Shown one piece after another: positions 16,889 through 25,698 of a DNA stretch of 64,000 nucleotides. Each line of letters starts with the position of its first letter. Position 1 is the first letter of the stretch. The notes under the pieces are model-generated. The model was not told the origin of the DNA. It saw only the letters and a list, made by a program, of their open reading frames with translations, and made no database searches. The stretch comes from Polaribacter sp. Q13 (GTDB lineage: Bacteria; Bacteroidota; Bacteroidia; Flavobacteriales; Flavobacteriaceae). The DNA is taken from assembly GCF_016858305.2 (NCBI RefSeq), contig NZ_CP074436.1, positions 1,508,001 through 1,572,000 of the forward strand, read 5' to 3'. A program made the position numbers and the translations under genes.

Positions 16889-17599
16889 TTGAAAACCCAA
16901 GAAACATATAGAGATATAAGAGAACAAAGAAAGATTGGACTTCAAACTTTCTTTTTGAACATTGAAAATAATCATTATGATTACGTTTCAAATAATTTAA
17001 TTAAAGAACTTGAGGAGAAATTAAAAGAACTCAACTCCCAAATTGAAACGGATGAAAAAGAGCCTGGTTATATGAAACATATGGATGTTTATTTTCTTGG
17101 AAAAGAACTTTACGCAGTTTCCGAAATGAAAATTATTTATGGATATAAACATTTTGAAACACATTTAAAATGGTTATTAAAAGCATCGTATCCTTCCGAA
17201 ATCAACAAAAGAGAATTATTTCGTTGGGAAAACATTGAGAACTTTCTAAATTCTAAAAAGATAAACCCGAAAAAATTAACGAATTATACAGAAATAAGAG
17301 ACTTAAGAAATCTTAATAATGCAATTAAACACTCATTTAATCTTCTTGACAACAAAACAAAGAATATAAGAGAGTTTCAAAACAAAAAGAGCTTGAGTTA
17401 TACAGATTTATTGAACTTTTATGAAAGAGTCGAAGAAAGCAGTCTAAAATTTATTCAATCACTTTCTGATAAAATAGAAAAAGATTTATATGAATTTGAC
17501 AATAACCGTATTGAAAGGTTAAGTGACAAGTTGGCTCTTCGAATGGATGATAAAACAATAAATAAATTGATAAAAAAGTTAGAATCTAAAAATAACTAA
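16889..17599 (+). CDS. Possible HEPN-domain protein
   Basis: 236 residues, helical throughout, start TTG at 16889 (20 bp after site 15). The segment LRNLNNAIKHSF (residues ~145-156) fits the HEPN motif R-N-x6-H; HEPN proteins are often metal-independent RNases in toxin-antitoxin and phage-defence systems. The rest is coiled-coil-rich (LKELNSQIETDEKEPGY; KLALRMDDKTINKLIKKLE). Alone in its cassette with no obvious partner antitoxin. The helical content and motif are seen; nuclease activity is inference. Confidence 0.5.
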   Translation: MKTQETYRDIREQRKIGLQTFFLNIENNHYDYVSNNLIKELEEKLKELNSQIETDEKEPGYMKHMDVYFLGKELYAVSEMKIIYGYKHFETHLKWLLKASYPSEINKRELFRWENIENFLNSKKINPKKLTNYTEIRDLRNLNNAIKHSFNLLDNKTKNIREFQNKKSLSYTDLLNFYERVEESSLKFIQSLSDKIEKDLYEFDNNRIERLSDKLALRMDDKTINKLIKKLESKNN

Positions 17600-17603
17600 A
17601 TAC

Positions 17604-17729
17604 AACAACTGGTATATTTTATAGCTTGGTTTTAGCACACTTACGAAAATCCTCTCGGATTTTCTTGGTCGGTAAATATTTACTAAATTAGTTGCTTAAA
17701 ACACGCTACAAAACATACCAAAAACCGTT
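17604..17729 (+). repeat. attC-like site 16
   Basis: Outer stem GGTAT/ATACC replaces GTGTA/TACAC, a compensated double change; inner hairpin GAAAATCC/GGATTTTC. Ends AAAACCGTTG. Confidence 0.83.
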
Positions 17730-17756
17730 GTAAGTAATTTACCAGAACAATAGAAA

Positions 17757-18715
17757 ATGAAGAAAATATTGACAAACGTTATTTTAATTTTTATAACATT
17801 AGCAAGTCAAGCACAGGTTAAAAAGATTGAATTAGAAAATCGTAATGGTAAATATTATGAAATAGGAAAAGAGATTCCTTTTACTGGAGAATCTTATACC
17901 TTCTATTCTGAAAACAAAAAAGAAACATTTACAGAATTCACTGATGGAGAATTGAACGGTGAAATGAAAAAATGGTTAAAGGAAAAAAAAATGGTAATTG
18001 GATAGCTTGGTTTTCTAATGGTAATAAACTGAGAGAAGGAATATACAAAGACAATAAAGAAGAAGGAAAATTTACTTGGTGGTATGAAAACGGAAAATTA
18101 AAAAAGAGAGGTTTTTATAAAAATGGAACTTCTAATGGGAAATGGACTTGGTACTTTAATAACGGACAAAAAGAGTCTGAAGGAAAATTATTAAGCGAAA
18201 CTAATATTGGAAAATGGTTTTGGTGGAATGAAAAAGGAGAATTAATTCACGAAAAGGATTTTTCTAAAAAATTAGAAAATAAAGCCTTTAATAAATTAAT
18301 AATTGGGAAATGGAATTATATAAAATCTACTGACAAAGAAAATAAATCTATTAAACACGTTATTCGTAAATACCCAAATGGAAAAGAAATGAAAATTGTT
18401 GCAAGTGGGCCAAATATTATTATTAAAAATGATGGTACTTACGAGAAAAAATTCACGGAAGAAAATACAGATTACGGGAATTGGGAAATGCTAAAAAAAG
18501 ATGAAATTAAATTTGAAATGGTTATTCCTAAAAATTCTGAACAAGCAAAATTTATTGCTATAGCTCAAAAAGCTATGGGTAAAAAATGGAAAGAAGATGA
18601 AAAAGGAAATTATCTTGATTCTTCTACAAGTAAAATAATTTCATTAACAGATACAATAATGAAAATCGAATATGAAAAAAATTACGTTTTGATTTATAAA
18701 AAAGAATCCGAATAA
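17757..18715 (+). pseudogene. YwqK-family / MORN-like exported protein, frameshifted at a run of nine A
   Basis: Two frames overlap: 17757-18005 (signal peptide MKKILTNVILIFITLASQAQ, then GESYTFYSENKKETFTEF) and 17972-18715 (YwqK repeats GNWIAWFSNGNKLREGIY, GKFTWWYENGKLKKRGFY, GKWTWYFNNGQKESEGK, then a lipocalin-like end). Adding one A to the nine-A run at 17983-17991 joins them as WLKEKKNGNWIAWFSNGN, a natural repeat. It may therefore be a recent one-base loss, polymerase slippage used for phase variation, or a sequencing error. Related to the intact gene at 9974. If read through, the product is ~320 residues and exported. Confidence 0.75.
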
Positions 18716-18726
18716 AAACTACTTAC

Positions 18727-18852
18727 AACACCGTATATAATTTATTGCTGGCTTCTCGCCTACTTACGAAAGTCCTCGCGGACTTTCTTGGTCGGTAATT
18801 ATTTACTAAATTAGGTGCTTGAAACACGCAACAAACCATATACAAAAACGTT
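18727..18852 (+). repeat. attC-like site 17
   Basis: Group of site 7: hairpin GAAAGTCC/GGACTTTC, outer stem GTATAT/ATATAC; ends AAAAACGTT. Confidence 0.87.
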
Positions 18853-18865
18853 GGCAGTCATAAAA

Positions 18866-20449
18866 ATGAAGAAACTTACATTAATATCGATATTATTAAT
18901 ATTCTGCGGATGCTCACCGAAAATAAGTGAACATTTTGAGCAAAATAATTATATAAGAAACTTTAGTATTCACATTGTGAATGACTCTTTACAGCTATAT
19001 TTTAAAACCCCAGCTGATATAACATATACAACTGAGAAAAAGAAATTAAAAAAAATAATTCGCAATTCAAACTTCAAATTAAAAGATAGTGTTCTCGTTT
19101 ACGGTAGAACGAATGAACCTCCTTATGAATATTTTGTTACAGTATCAAAAAACCACAAACATAATTACCCAAAAAAAATAATTGTTTTCGATACTTTAAT
19201 TAATAACCAAACAATACAATTTATTGGAAATCCACTAACCGAAAACCCTAACAGAACTTTAGAAATTGATTTAAAAAATATGTTCAAAAGTTTAGAAGTT
19301 GGTAAAAGTTATAGAAAAGAGATTAGTACAGTTATGGATATTGTAAAAAAACATCAAAATTCTAATAAGTACTTTGCTATATTAAATGAAATTAGCGAAT
19401 TCCCAACTTATGACAAACAAGAGGAATGGGCAAAACTACAAATGGAATTAACCTATTCATCATTCCTAGGAGAGAACAAATTTTATGAAAACTATTTAGA
19501 CAAACTTGAATCTAGGTTTAAGCCAAACGATACGATTTCTAAAATAATAAAAGAGAATTTAGAAACTGGTTCAAAGGTTCTTGATACAATTATTAAAGAG
19601 GCTAAAAATCATAAAATCGTGATGATTAATGAAAACCATTTTTATCCCAATCATAGGTTATTGATTTCTGATTTATTAGTAAGATTACGAGAAATAGGAT
19701 TTTCGTATTTAGCATTAGAAGCTTTAGATACTAAACAAGACAGTCTACTAAATCTAGAAAATTCATACCCAACTTTAGAAACTGGGTTTTATACAAGCGA
19801 ACAGAATTATAGCAACCTTATAAGAAAAGCAAAGGAATTAGGTTATCAATTCATAGCTTATGAAAATACAGATAACAATAAAAACAGAGAAATTGGACAA
19901 GCTGAAAACATATTCAATAAAACATTTAAATTAAACCCTAACAATAAAGTTTTGGTACTTGCAGGAATAGACCATATTCTTGAAAAACCAACTAAGAAAG
20001 GAAAAAAATGGATGGCAACTATATTTAAAGAGAAATATAATATTGACCCACTTACAATTAGTCAGACACACTTAAATTCTTACAGAAAAGAAATAAATAA
20101 TAACCTTGGTATTATAAACAGTAAATTCTTCGATAGCGACAAATTAAAGTCAGTTGATTATTTAGTGTTAAACAATGAAAATATCAAAAACAAAGATAAC
20201 CCATCGACATTTTCATACCAAAACAAAATGAAAAGTGATGTTCAAGTAGCTTTATTCTATGGAAACGAAATCTCAAACAAATACGATTACCATAAAAAAG
20301 TTCCTTATTTTTCTACCATTTTAAAAAGTGGTGAAAAGTATAATTTGCCCATAAAAAAAAGTGGCGAAATATATTTATATGCATTTGACAAAAATGGAAA
20401 ACGAGTTGATAAACAAATAATTACGCCTGCCAACACCGTGTATAATTAA
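18866..20449 (+). CDS. Lipoprotein with an EreA/ChaN-like domain
   Basis: The ATG at 18866, 14 bp after site 17, begins a lipoprotein signal (MKKLTLISILLIFCGCS); the ATG at 18815 lies inside the site. 527 residues. The central part (~240-390) has IVMINENHFYPNHRLLISDLL, FSYLALEALDTKQ, AKELGYQFIAYENTD and KVLVLAGIDHI, the pattern of the EreA/ChaN superfamily (erythromycin esterase, haem-binding ChaN, TIKI-type proteases), whose E/H pairs bind metal or haem. The reaction cannot be named. The gene runs into site 18 and stops there (PANTVYN, TAA at 20447-20449). Confidence 0.6.
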   Translation: MKKLTLISILLIFCGCSPKISEHFEQNNYIRNFSIHIVNDSLQLYFKTPADITYTTEKKKLKKIIRNSNFKLKDSVLVYGRTNEPPYEYFVTVSKNHKHNYPKKIIVFDTLINNQTIQFIGNPLTENPNRTLEIDLKNMFKSLEVGKSYRKEISTVMDIVKKHQNSNKYFAILNEISEFPTYDKQEEWAKLQMELTYSSFLGENKFYENYLDKLESRFKPNDTISKIIKENLETGSKVLDTIIKEAKNHKIVMINENHFYPNHRLLISDLLVRLREIGFSYLALEALDTKQDSLLNLENSYPTLETGFYTSEQNYSNLIRKAKELGYQFIAYENTDNNKNREIGQAENIFNKTFKLNPNNKVLVLAGIDHILEKPTKKGKKWMATIFKEKYNIDPLTISQTHLNSYRKEINNNLGIINSKFFDSDKLKSVDYLVLNNENIKNKDNPSTFSYQNKMKSDVQVALFYGNEISNKYDYHKKVPYFSTILKSGEKYNLPIKKSGEIYLYAFDKNGKRVDKQIITPANTVYN

Positions 20450-20555
20450 TGGCTGGTTTTAGCCAATTTACGAAAGTCCTCGCGGACTTTCTATCTATGT
20501 TTTATTTGCTAACTTTAGTGCTTAAAACACGCCACTAACCATACACAACAACGTT
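20432..20555 (+). repeat. attC-like site 18
   Basis: Like site 8 at the stem base (ATGGC/GCCAC) but with hairpin GAAAGTCC/GGACTTTC. It supplies the stop codon of the gene before it. Confidence 0.86.
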
Positions 20556-20576
20556 GGCAACAATTAAAAACGAAAA

Positions 20577-21182
20577 ATGAAAAACATTCTATATTTTATA
20601 TTTTTATTGACTTCAATTACATTTAGTCAAACTAAAGAAATAAATATAACTATGGAAAAAGTTTCAATTAATTCTGACATTCAAGAACTTTTAGACTTTG
20701 AGAACATTAATTATTTAAAAATAAAATTTTGCGGAGAGAAATTAATTGGTAAGAAATACGAATTGACAGTTAAAGAAATTTGGAAAGGAAAAGTGAAATC
20801 TGAAAGTGAAATCTTAAATTCTGAAACTTTTCCATTTGAAGACTGGAAAAAAATAAATGACACGATTTTAGAAATTAGTGTAATATCGAAACTCTCGAAA
20901 AAGAAAAATTTGAAAATGGTTTTTAAAACACCACGAATGAAAATCACGAAAAATTTTAAAGCTACAAATTCAAATGATTACCATTTTACGGATTTAATTG
21001 ACTCAAACAAAGAAAAAATATCATTTGGGAAAAAATTTTATTTATTATCAAATGCCTTAATGTATGAATATGATGGAACTTTTCGGACTTTTGTTGGTGG
21101 AATTAATAATGGAGATGTTTTGAAATGGGGAGAAAAATATGGAATAAAACATTATCTGATTTTTGAAATGAAATTTGAATAA
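20577..21182 (+). CDS. Exported protein, unknown function
   Basis: 201 residues with signal peptide MKNILYFIFLLTSITFSQ. Mature part rich in lysine and strands (YELTVKEIWKGKVKSESEIL; KFYLLSNALMYEYDGTFRTF), ending YGIKHYLIFEMKFE. I do not recognise a family. ATG 22 bp after site 18; single-gene cassette. Confidence 0.62.
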   Translation: MKNILYFIFLLTSITFSQTKEINITMEKVSINSDIQELLDFENINYLKIKFCGEKLIGKKYELTVKEIWKGKVKSESEILNSETFPFEDWKKINDTILEISVISKLSKKKNLKMVFKTPRMKITKNFKATNSNDYHFTDLIDSNKEKISFGKKFYLLSNALMYEYDGTFRTFVGGINNGDVLKWGEKYGIKHYLIFEMKFE

Positions 21183-21198
21183 ATAAAAAACAGTTGCC

Positions 21199-21323
21199 AA
21201 CACCGTATAAACTTTATTGCTGGTTTTTGCTCACTTGGGAAATTCCTCCGGAATTTCGCCGTTCGTGTTTTATTTACTAAATTCACTGCTTAATCAACGC
21301 AACAAAGCTTATACAACAACGTT
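21199..21323 (+). repeat. attC-like site 19
   Basis: GTATAAACTTTATTGCTGG group, hairpin GAAATTCC/GGAATTTC. Confidence 0.87.
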
Positions 21324-21334
21324 GGCAATAATTT

Positions 21335-22342
21335 ATGAACAGAGCATTTTTAATAATATATTTTTTAATCGGAATTTTCTGGAATATCTATTCACAAGAA
21401 AATCCGAATCACGTCTATGTTCAAGGATATGAACGAAGTGATGGAACTATTGTCAAACCATATTACCGAACTGCACCTAACTCGACTAATAATGATAACT
21501 TCTCGACAATTGGAAATACAAATCCATACACAGGGGAATCTGGATGGATACCAAGAGATGACAATTATGCCTACTCATACATTTCGTCAAACAGAAAAAG
21601 AAGTAAAAAAATTTATAAAAAAACAGAACCAATAAAAAATTATGGGAAACAAAATTATTGGGTAAATCAAAAAGTATATAAACACGTAAAAAACGCAAAG
21701 AAAAAAGATAAGAAATTCAAAAAAAGCCTTCGCAAACAAACCAAAAAAAACAGAAAGGAGATTAAGAATAAACAAGAATTGAATATTGAAAATTTCTCAA
21801 ATGGTTGGTATTACGCAACTGTTTACTCATCAGTTGAAATTAACAATGAATATGAGGAAATAATCTTCAAAAGAGAAGTTCTATTGGAAAACGGAAAAGT
21901 TGTAAAATACATTGGTTCAAATCATTTAGTATATGACATTTATGATTTTGACAAAGTTAGTAGCAATTATAAATTTAAAATGATTTTTCCTGACAATACA
22001 ATAAGTGAACAATATGGAATTATGAGTTTTTATGACTCTAAACCACTGAATTACAAACCATATTACGAATACCCAAACGTTGTGTTTTTCTATGTTACAG
22101 AAAGTAATAATGGAGGACAAATTTCGATTACACTCGAAAGCGACCAAACTGTATATTATGGTGGATTCTTAAAAAGTTATTGGAATGAAATTCCAGATTG
22201 TCAAACAAAGGAAAGCGTTGTCAAATTTTATTTACCGAGAGGTAATTATAAATTTTTCGCAGAAAACAAGAAAAGTTTGTGGTCAAATAATTCACTAATA
22301 GTAAACAACGAATGTCAAGGAATAAGACTGAACTTTAAATAA
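21335..22342 (+). CDS. Exported protein with a GYxRSDGTxVxPxYRTAPN motif
   Basis: 335 residues; signal peptide MNRAFLIIYFLIGIFWNIYSQ. Right after it comes HVYVQGYERSDGTIV and YYRTAPNSTNNDNFSTIGN ... NPYTGESGW, a short conserved module found near the start of several secreted Bacteroidota proteins (function unknown, often with SH3-like or nuclease parts). A very basic helix follows (KKAKKKDKKFKKSLRKQTKK-type, residues ~115-150), then a beta-rich C-terminal domain (GQISITLESDQTVYYGGFL). It may bind nucleic acid or the envelope. ATG 11 bp after site 19. Confidence 0.65.
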   Translation: MNRAFLIIYFLIGIFWNIYSQENPNHVYVQGYERSDGTIVKPYYRTAPNSTNNDNFSTIGNTNPYTGESGWIPRDDNYAYSYISSNRKRSKKIYKKTEPIKNYGKQNYWVNQKVYKHVKNAKKKDKKFKKSLRKQTKKNRKEIKNKQELNIENFSNGWYYATVYSSVEINNEYEEIIFKREVLLENGKVVKYIGSNHLVYDIYDFDKVSSNYKFKMIFPDNTISEQYGIMSFYDSKPLNYKPYYEYPNVVFFYVTESNNGGQISITLESDQTVYYGGFLKSYWNEIPDCQTKESVVKFYLPRGNYKFFAENKKSLWSNNSLIVNNECQGIRLNFK

Positions 22343-22354
22343 AAAACTATTGCC

Positions 22355-22480
22355 AACACCGTATATAATTTATTGCTGGCTTCTTGCCTACTTACGAAAG
22401 TCCTCGCGGACTTTCTTGGTCGGTAATTATTTACTAAATTAGTTGCTTGAAACGCGCAACAAACCATATACAACAACGTT
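22355..22480 (+). repeat. attC-like site 20
   Basis: Group of site 7. Nearly the same as site 22; differs at TTGCCTA and ACGCG. First part of a ~590-bp direct repeat with 24197-24787. Confidence 0.87.
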
Positions 22481-22823
22481 GCAAGTAATAGCGGAAACCA
22501 CTCGGGCTGAATAAATTGCGGTTCAAAACTCTTGAAATTTGAGCTTCTAAAGTTCTGAGAAATTTCGAAAAAATGGAACACTCTCTCGCGAGTCAAAAAA
22601 TTTATCAAAATGCGGAATTTCCAATATTGTGGAATTGAGCAACATTCGGAATTAAGCAAGTTTGCGGAATTGAGCTTCGTGCGGAATTGAGCAGTTTTAC
22701 GGAATAATCACGAGCACGAAAAATTTGAGTTGTAATTCAAAAATATGAAATATCGGAAATTACAGAAAATAGTTAAATTGGAAAATATAAAACCAAAATT
22801 GTGAAAAAAAAGCTACTACTTGC
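22481..22823 (+). other. Cassette without a gene, copy 1 of a duplicated cassette
   Basis: 343 bp. GGAACACTCTCTCGCGAGTC at 22575-22594 contains the palindrome CTCGCGAG. It is followed by five to six spaced copies of CGGAATTGAGC-like words. Arms GTTGCAAGTA pair over ~15 positions with one A/G exception at position 11. The sequence equals 24323-24665 almost base for base. A minus-strand open frame across it is a shadow. Confidence 0.65.
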
Positions 22824-22949
22824 AACACCGTGTATTAAAAATTGCTTATTTTTAGCTTAACCAAAAGCAGTTGCATTTTTATTCACTTCAATTTTCCTAC
22901 GGAAAATAGCCGTTCACAAAAATCGCAACTTTCATTACACAACAACGTT
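22824..22949 (+). repeat. attC-like site 21
   Basis: GTGTATTAAAAATTGCT type; hairpin ATTTTCC/GGAAAAT with a TAC loop (site 23 has TGC). Confidence 0.87.
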
Positions 22950-22982
22950 GCCCACCATTAAAAAAAAACGAACTGAATTAAT

Positions 22983-24185
22983 ATGATAGATTTCTTTAAA
23001 AATTTTAAAAGCGAAGAAATTTCTGATTGGATAAGTGATTTTTTACTTTTTATTATTAAGCCCAGAAAAATTGTTGAAAAAATCAGCAATAAGGAACAAG
23101 ATGAACAATTTAGACAATTCCTTTTTCACTTTACTATTTATACAGGTTCATTTATTTTTCTTTCAATTGGAACAAGTATATCAGATTGGATAAAACCTGC
23201 TTTGATAAATTTATTCTCGGCAATTCCAATAATAATCCTCTTCTTTATTTCTACTAGAGTTTTAGGTAAAAAAGATTACTTAGGGAAAATATTTATTTAT
23301 GTTCTCGGTTTTCAGTTTGTACTACTTCCTTTAATCATCGTTACCTACACCTTATTTTTAAATTCAGAAGACTATACCTATAAATACATATCCGATTTAC
23401 TTTCAGGAATTTCTGGATTGTATCTGATTTTCGTGTTTGGTTTTGCGATTGAAAAAAAGAACTTAAAAGCATTAAAAATTACATTGGTTTCCTACCTAGT
23501 TTTAAATTTATTTTATTTCGCTTTTGTTAGAATTAATATTGACCCATACAGCAATAGTAGATTTTCACAGAAAGATCCAATTTATGCTGAGTACTATGGG
23601 CTTGTAAATCCATTAAAAAACAAAGAAATAATACCATCATTAAGATTTGTATCGGTAATTGATGATGAAATAAAAACAACATTCGGAGTACAAGAAACGA
23701 TAACGGAAAAAGAATCAACTGGCACAACTGATGACAATGAGCTTTATATAGAAATATTGAATGATAATATTAAACATATTAAAACAACCCAACCGAATCT
23801 GAAATTTAAGCGAAATCAAGAGATTGCTTTAACTTGGTTGGATTATTTTAAGGCTATAAAGAGAGAAGTTAACTTTAAGATAAAAGATACGGCTCAGATT
23901 AAGGAAATGGGATTGACCCATATGAAAACATATAAAATTGAGAAATTTACACTTTCAAATTATTACGGAAGAATTGAATGGGAAGGGATAATAAACAATC
24001 AAATCCCTTTAAAATGGTATCATAACAGCATTTTGAATAATCACCAAAAGGCATCACTGCCATCTGAAATATCAAGTAACATTTATTTGTTTCCTGGAAT
24101 TTTACTTGATTATGTCGTAGGAGACTTAATTTTGAAAGAAGGAGAACCAAAAACATACACCGAAAAATTTCTAAAATTGGAATAA
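22983..24185 (+). CDS. Multi-pass membrane protein (Yip1-like layout), unknown function
   Basis: 400 residues. An N-terminal cytoplasmic segment (PRKIVEKISNKEQDEQF) precedes about five membrane helices between residues ~50 and ~190 (FTIYTGSFIFLSIGT; LFSAIPIIILFFISTRVLG; IFIYVLGFQFVLLPLIIVTY; LSGISGLYLIFVFGFAIE; ALKITLVSYLVLNLFYFAF). This resembles Yip1-domain proteins of Bacteroidota. The C-terminal ~200 residues are soluble and without known motif. The cassette sits between two copies of the same gene-less cassette. Confidence 0.65.
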   Translation: MIDFFKNFKSEEISDWISDFLLFIIKPRKIVEKISNKEQDEQFRQFLFHFTIYTGSFIFLSIGTSISDWIKPALINLFSAIPIIILFFISTRVLGKKDYLGKIFIYVLGFQFVLLPLIIVTYTLFLNSEDYTYKYISDLLSGISGLYLIFVFGFAIEKKNLKALKITLVSYLVLNLFYFAFVRINIDPYSNSRFSQKDPIYAEYYGLVNPLKNKEIIPSLRFVSVIDDEIKTTFGVQETITEKESTGTTDDNELYIEILNDNIKHIKTTQPNLKFKRNQEIALTWLDYFKAIKREVNFKIKDTAQIKEMGLTHMKTYKIEKFTLSNYYGRIEWEGIINNQIPLKWYHNSILNNHQKASLPSEISSNIYLFPGILLDYVVGDLILKEGEPKTYTEKFLKLE

Positions 24186-24196
24186 TAACGGTGGGC

Positions 24197-24322
24197 AACA
24201 CCGTATATAATTTATTGCTGGCTTCTCGCCCACTTACGAAAGTCCTCGCGGACTTTCTTGGTCGGTAATTATTTACTAAATTAGTTGCTTGAAACACGCA
24301 ACAAACCATATACAACAACGTT
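24197..24322 (+). repeat. attC-like site 22
   Basis: Group of site 7, with hairpin GAAAGTCC/GGACTTTC. Start of the second ~590-bp direct repeat copy. Confidence 0.87.
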
Positions 24323-24665
24323 GCAAGTAATAGCGGAAACCACTCGGGCTGAATAAATTGCGGTTCAAAACTCTTGAAATTTGAGCTTCTAAAGTTCTGA
24401 GAAATTTCGAAAAAATGGAACACTCTCTCGCGAGTCAAAAAATTTATCAAAATGCGGAATTTCCAATATTGTGGAATTGAGCAACATTCGGAATTAAGCA
24501 AGTTTGCGGAATTGAGCTTCGTGCGGAATTGAGCAGTTTTACGGAATAATCACGAGCACGAAAAATTTGAGTTGTAATTCAAAAATATGAAATATCGGAA
24601 ATTACAGAAAATAGTTAAATTGGAAAATATAAAACCAAAATTGTGAAAAAAAAGCTACTACTTGC
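24323..24665 (+). other. Cassette without a gene, copy 2 of a duplicated cassette
   Basis: Same 343-bp cassette as 22481-22823, with no difference that I could find in the body. The CACTCTCTCGCGAGTC motif lies at 24419-24434. No convincing reading frame on either strand. Confidence 0.65.
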
Positions 24666-24791
24666 AACACCGTGTATTAAAAATTGCTTATTTTTAGCTT
24701 AACCAAAAGCAGTTGCATTTTTATTCACTTCAATTTTCCTGCGGAAAATAGCCGTTCACAAAAATCGCAACTTTCATTACACAAACACGTT
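24666..24791 (+). repeat. attC-like site 23
   Basis: Same as site 21 except the hairpin loop and the last bases (AAACACGTT instead of AACAACGTT). Confidence 0.87.
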
Positions 24792-24889
24792 GGCAAAAAC
24801 TACTAATAATCGCAAGAAAACACTTAGTTCTTTAAATAAATTTTTCGCTTAAAATTGTGAAAAAAAATCTAATTGAAAATTTGAATTAA

Positions 24890-25378
24890 ATGGCTAAACA
24901 ACGAAAAATTAACTCAGGAGATATATTTGAAATTCCCATAGAAGAAATAGGTAAGAAAAAATTCCTACAGTTTATTTATTCAGATAAAGAAATTTTGGGA
25001 GGTGATTTGGTCAGAGTTTTTAAGTTTGAAACAAATATAGAAAATAGTATAAACATTAATAATATTATAAAATCAGAGATAGTTTTTTATAGCTATACAA
25101 TGATTAAAATTGGTATTAAATTTTCAAACTGGAATAAAATAGGAAATATCGAAATAGAGAAAAACTTTGAAACACCTTCATTTAGATATACAGAAGATTA
25201 TGGAAAACCCAATATAACTAAATCACTCAAATGGTGGATTAGAAAAGGAAGTGAAAGATTTTTTATAAAAGAATTATCTGAAAAATATGAGAAATTATCT
25301 TATGATTGTGTTACTCATCCAATGGCATTTACACAAATGATTAAATTAGGTTATGACGAAGCAAAACGACCAAAATAG
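24890..25378 (+). CDS. Possible Imm26-type immunity protein
   Basis: 162 residues, no signal peptide. The start (KQRKINSGDIFEIPIEEIGK ... FLQFIYSD ... GDLVRVFKF) resembles Imm26 proteins, which protect against polymorphic toxins and begin KxGDxFxIP followed by a strand with Y/F residues. The C-terminal part (SLKWWIRKGSERFFIKELSE) is not diagnostic. No toxin gene lies nearby, so it would be an orphan immunity gene. ATG at 24890, ~100 bp after site 23; ~140 bp of AT-rich sequence without a gene follows it before site 24. Confidence 0.5.
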   Translation: MAKQRKINSGDIFEIPIEEIGKKKFLQFIYSDKEILGGDLVRVFKFETNIENSININNIIKSEIVFYSYTMIKIGIKFSNWNKIGNIEIEKNFETPSFRYTEDYGKPNITKSLKWWIRKGSERFFIKELSEKYEKLSYDCVTHPMAFTQMIKLGYDEAKRPK

Positions 25379-25520
25379 AATAAATGCTTTTTTTATATAA
25401 TTTAATCAAATTAAAAAAGAGCAAAACTATAACTCTTGAATTTTATCTCAAAAAATAAAAACTATATATTGAAATTATAAGTCACAAAAAACGAGAGAAA
25501 TAAAAAAACACGCATTTGCC

Positions 25521-25646
25521 AACACCGTGTATTAAAAATTGCTAAATTAGTGCTTAACTAAAAGTAGTTGCTTTTTTATAAACTTCTATTTTCCTTCGGA
25601 AAATAGCCGTTCATTTTAGGCGCAACTTTCAATACACAACAACGTT
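25521..25646 (+). repeat. attC-like site 24
   Basis: GTGTATTAAAAATTGCT type with hairpin ATTTTCC/GGAAAAT and a TTC loop. Confidence 0.87.
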
Positions 25647-25698
25647 GGCATTAATATAAGCGACGACCTCGAGTTACACCACCTTTAATAAATGATTT

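Noticed and set aside
4188..18865. Upstream starts at 4188, 11564 and 18815
   Set aside because: They lie within attC-like sites and give non-natural N-termini in front of normal signal peptides or starts.
22315..24501. Minus-strand ORFs across sites 20/22 and the gene-less cassettes (114 and 184 residues), and the similar one at 9664-9942
   Set aside because: They translate the antisense of the attC-like sites (CFQATNLVNNYRPRKSARTF-like peptide in each case). The repetition comes from the site, not from a protein.
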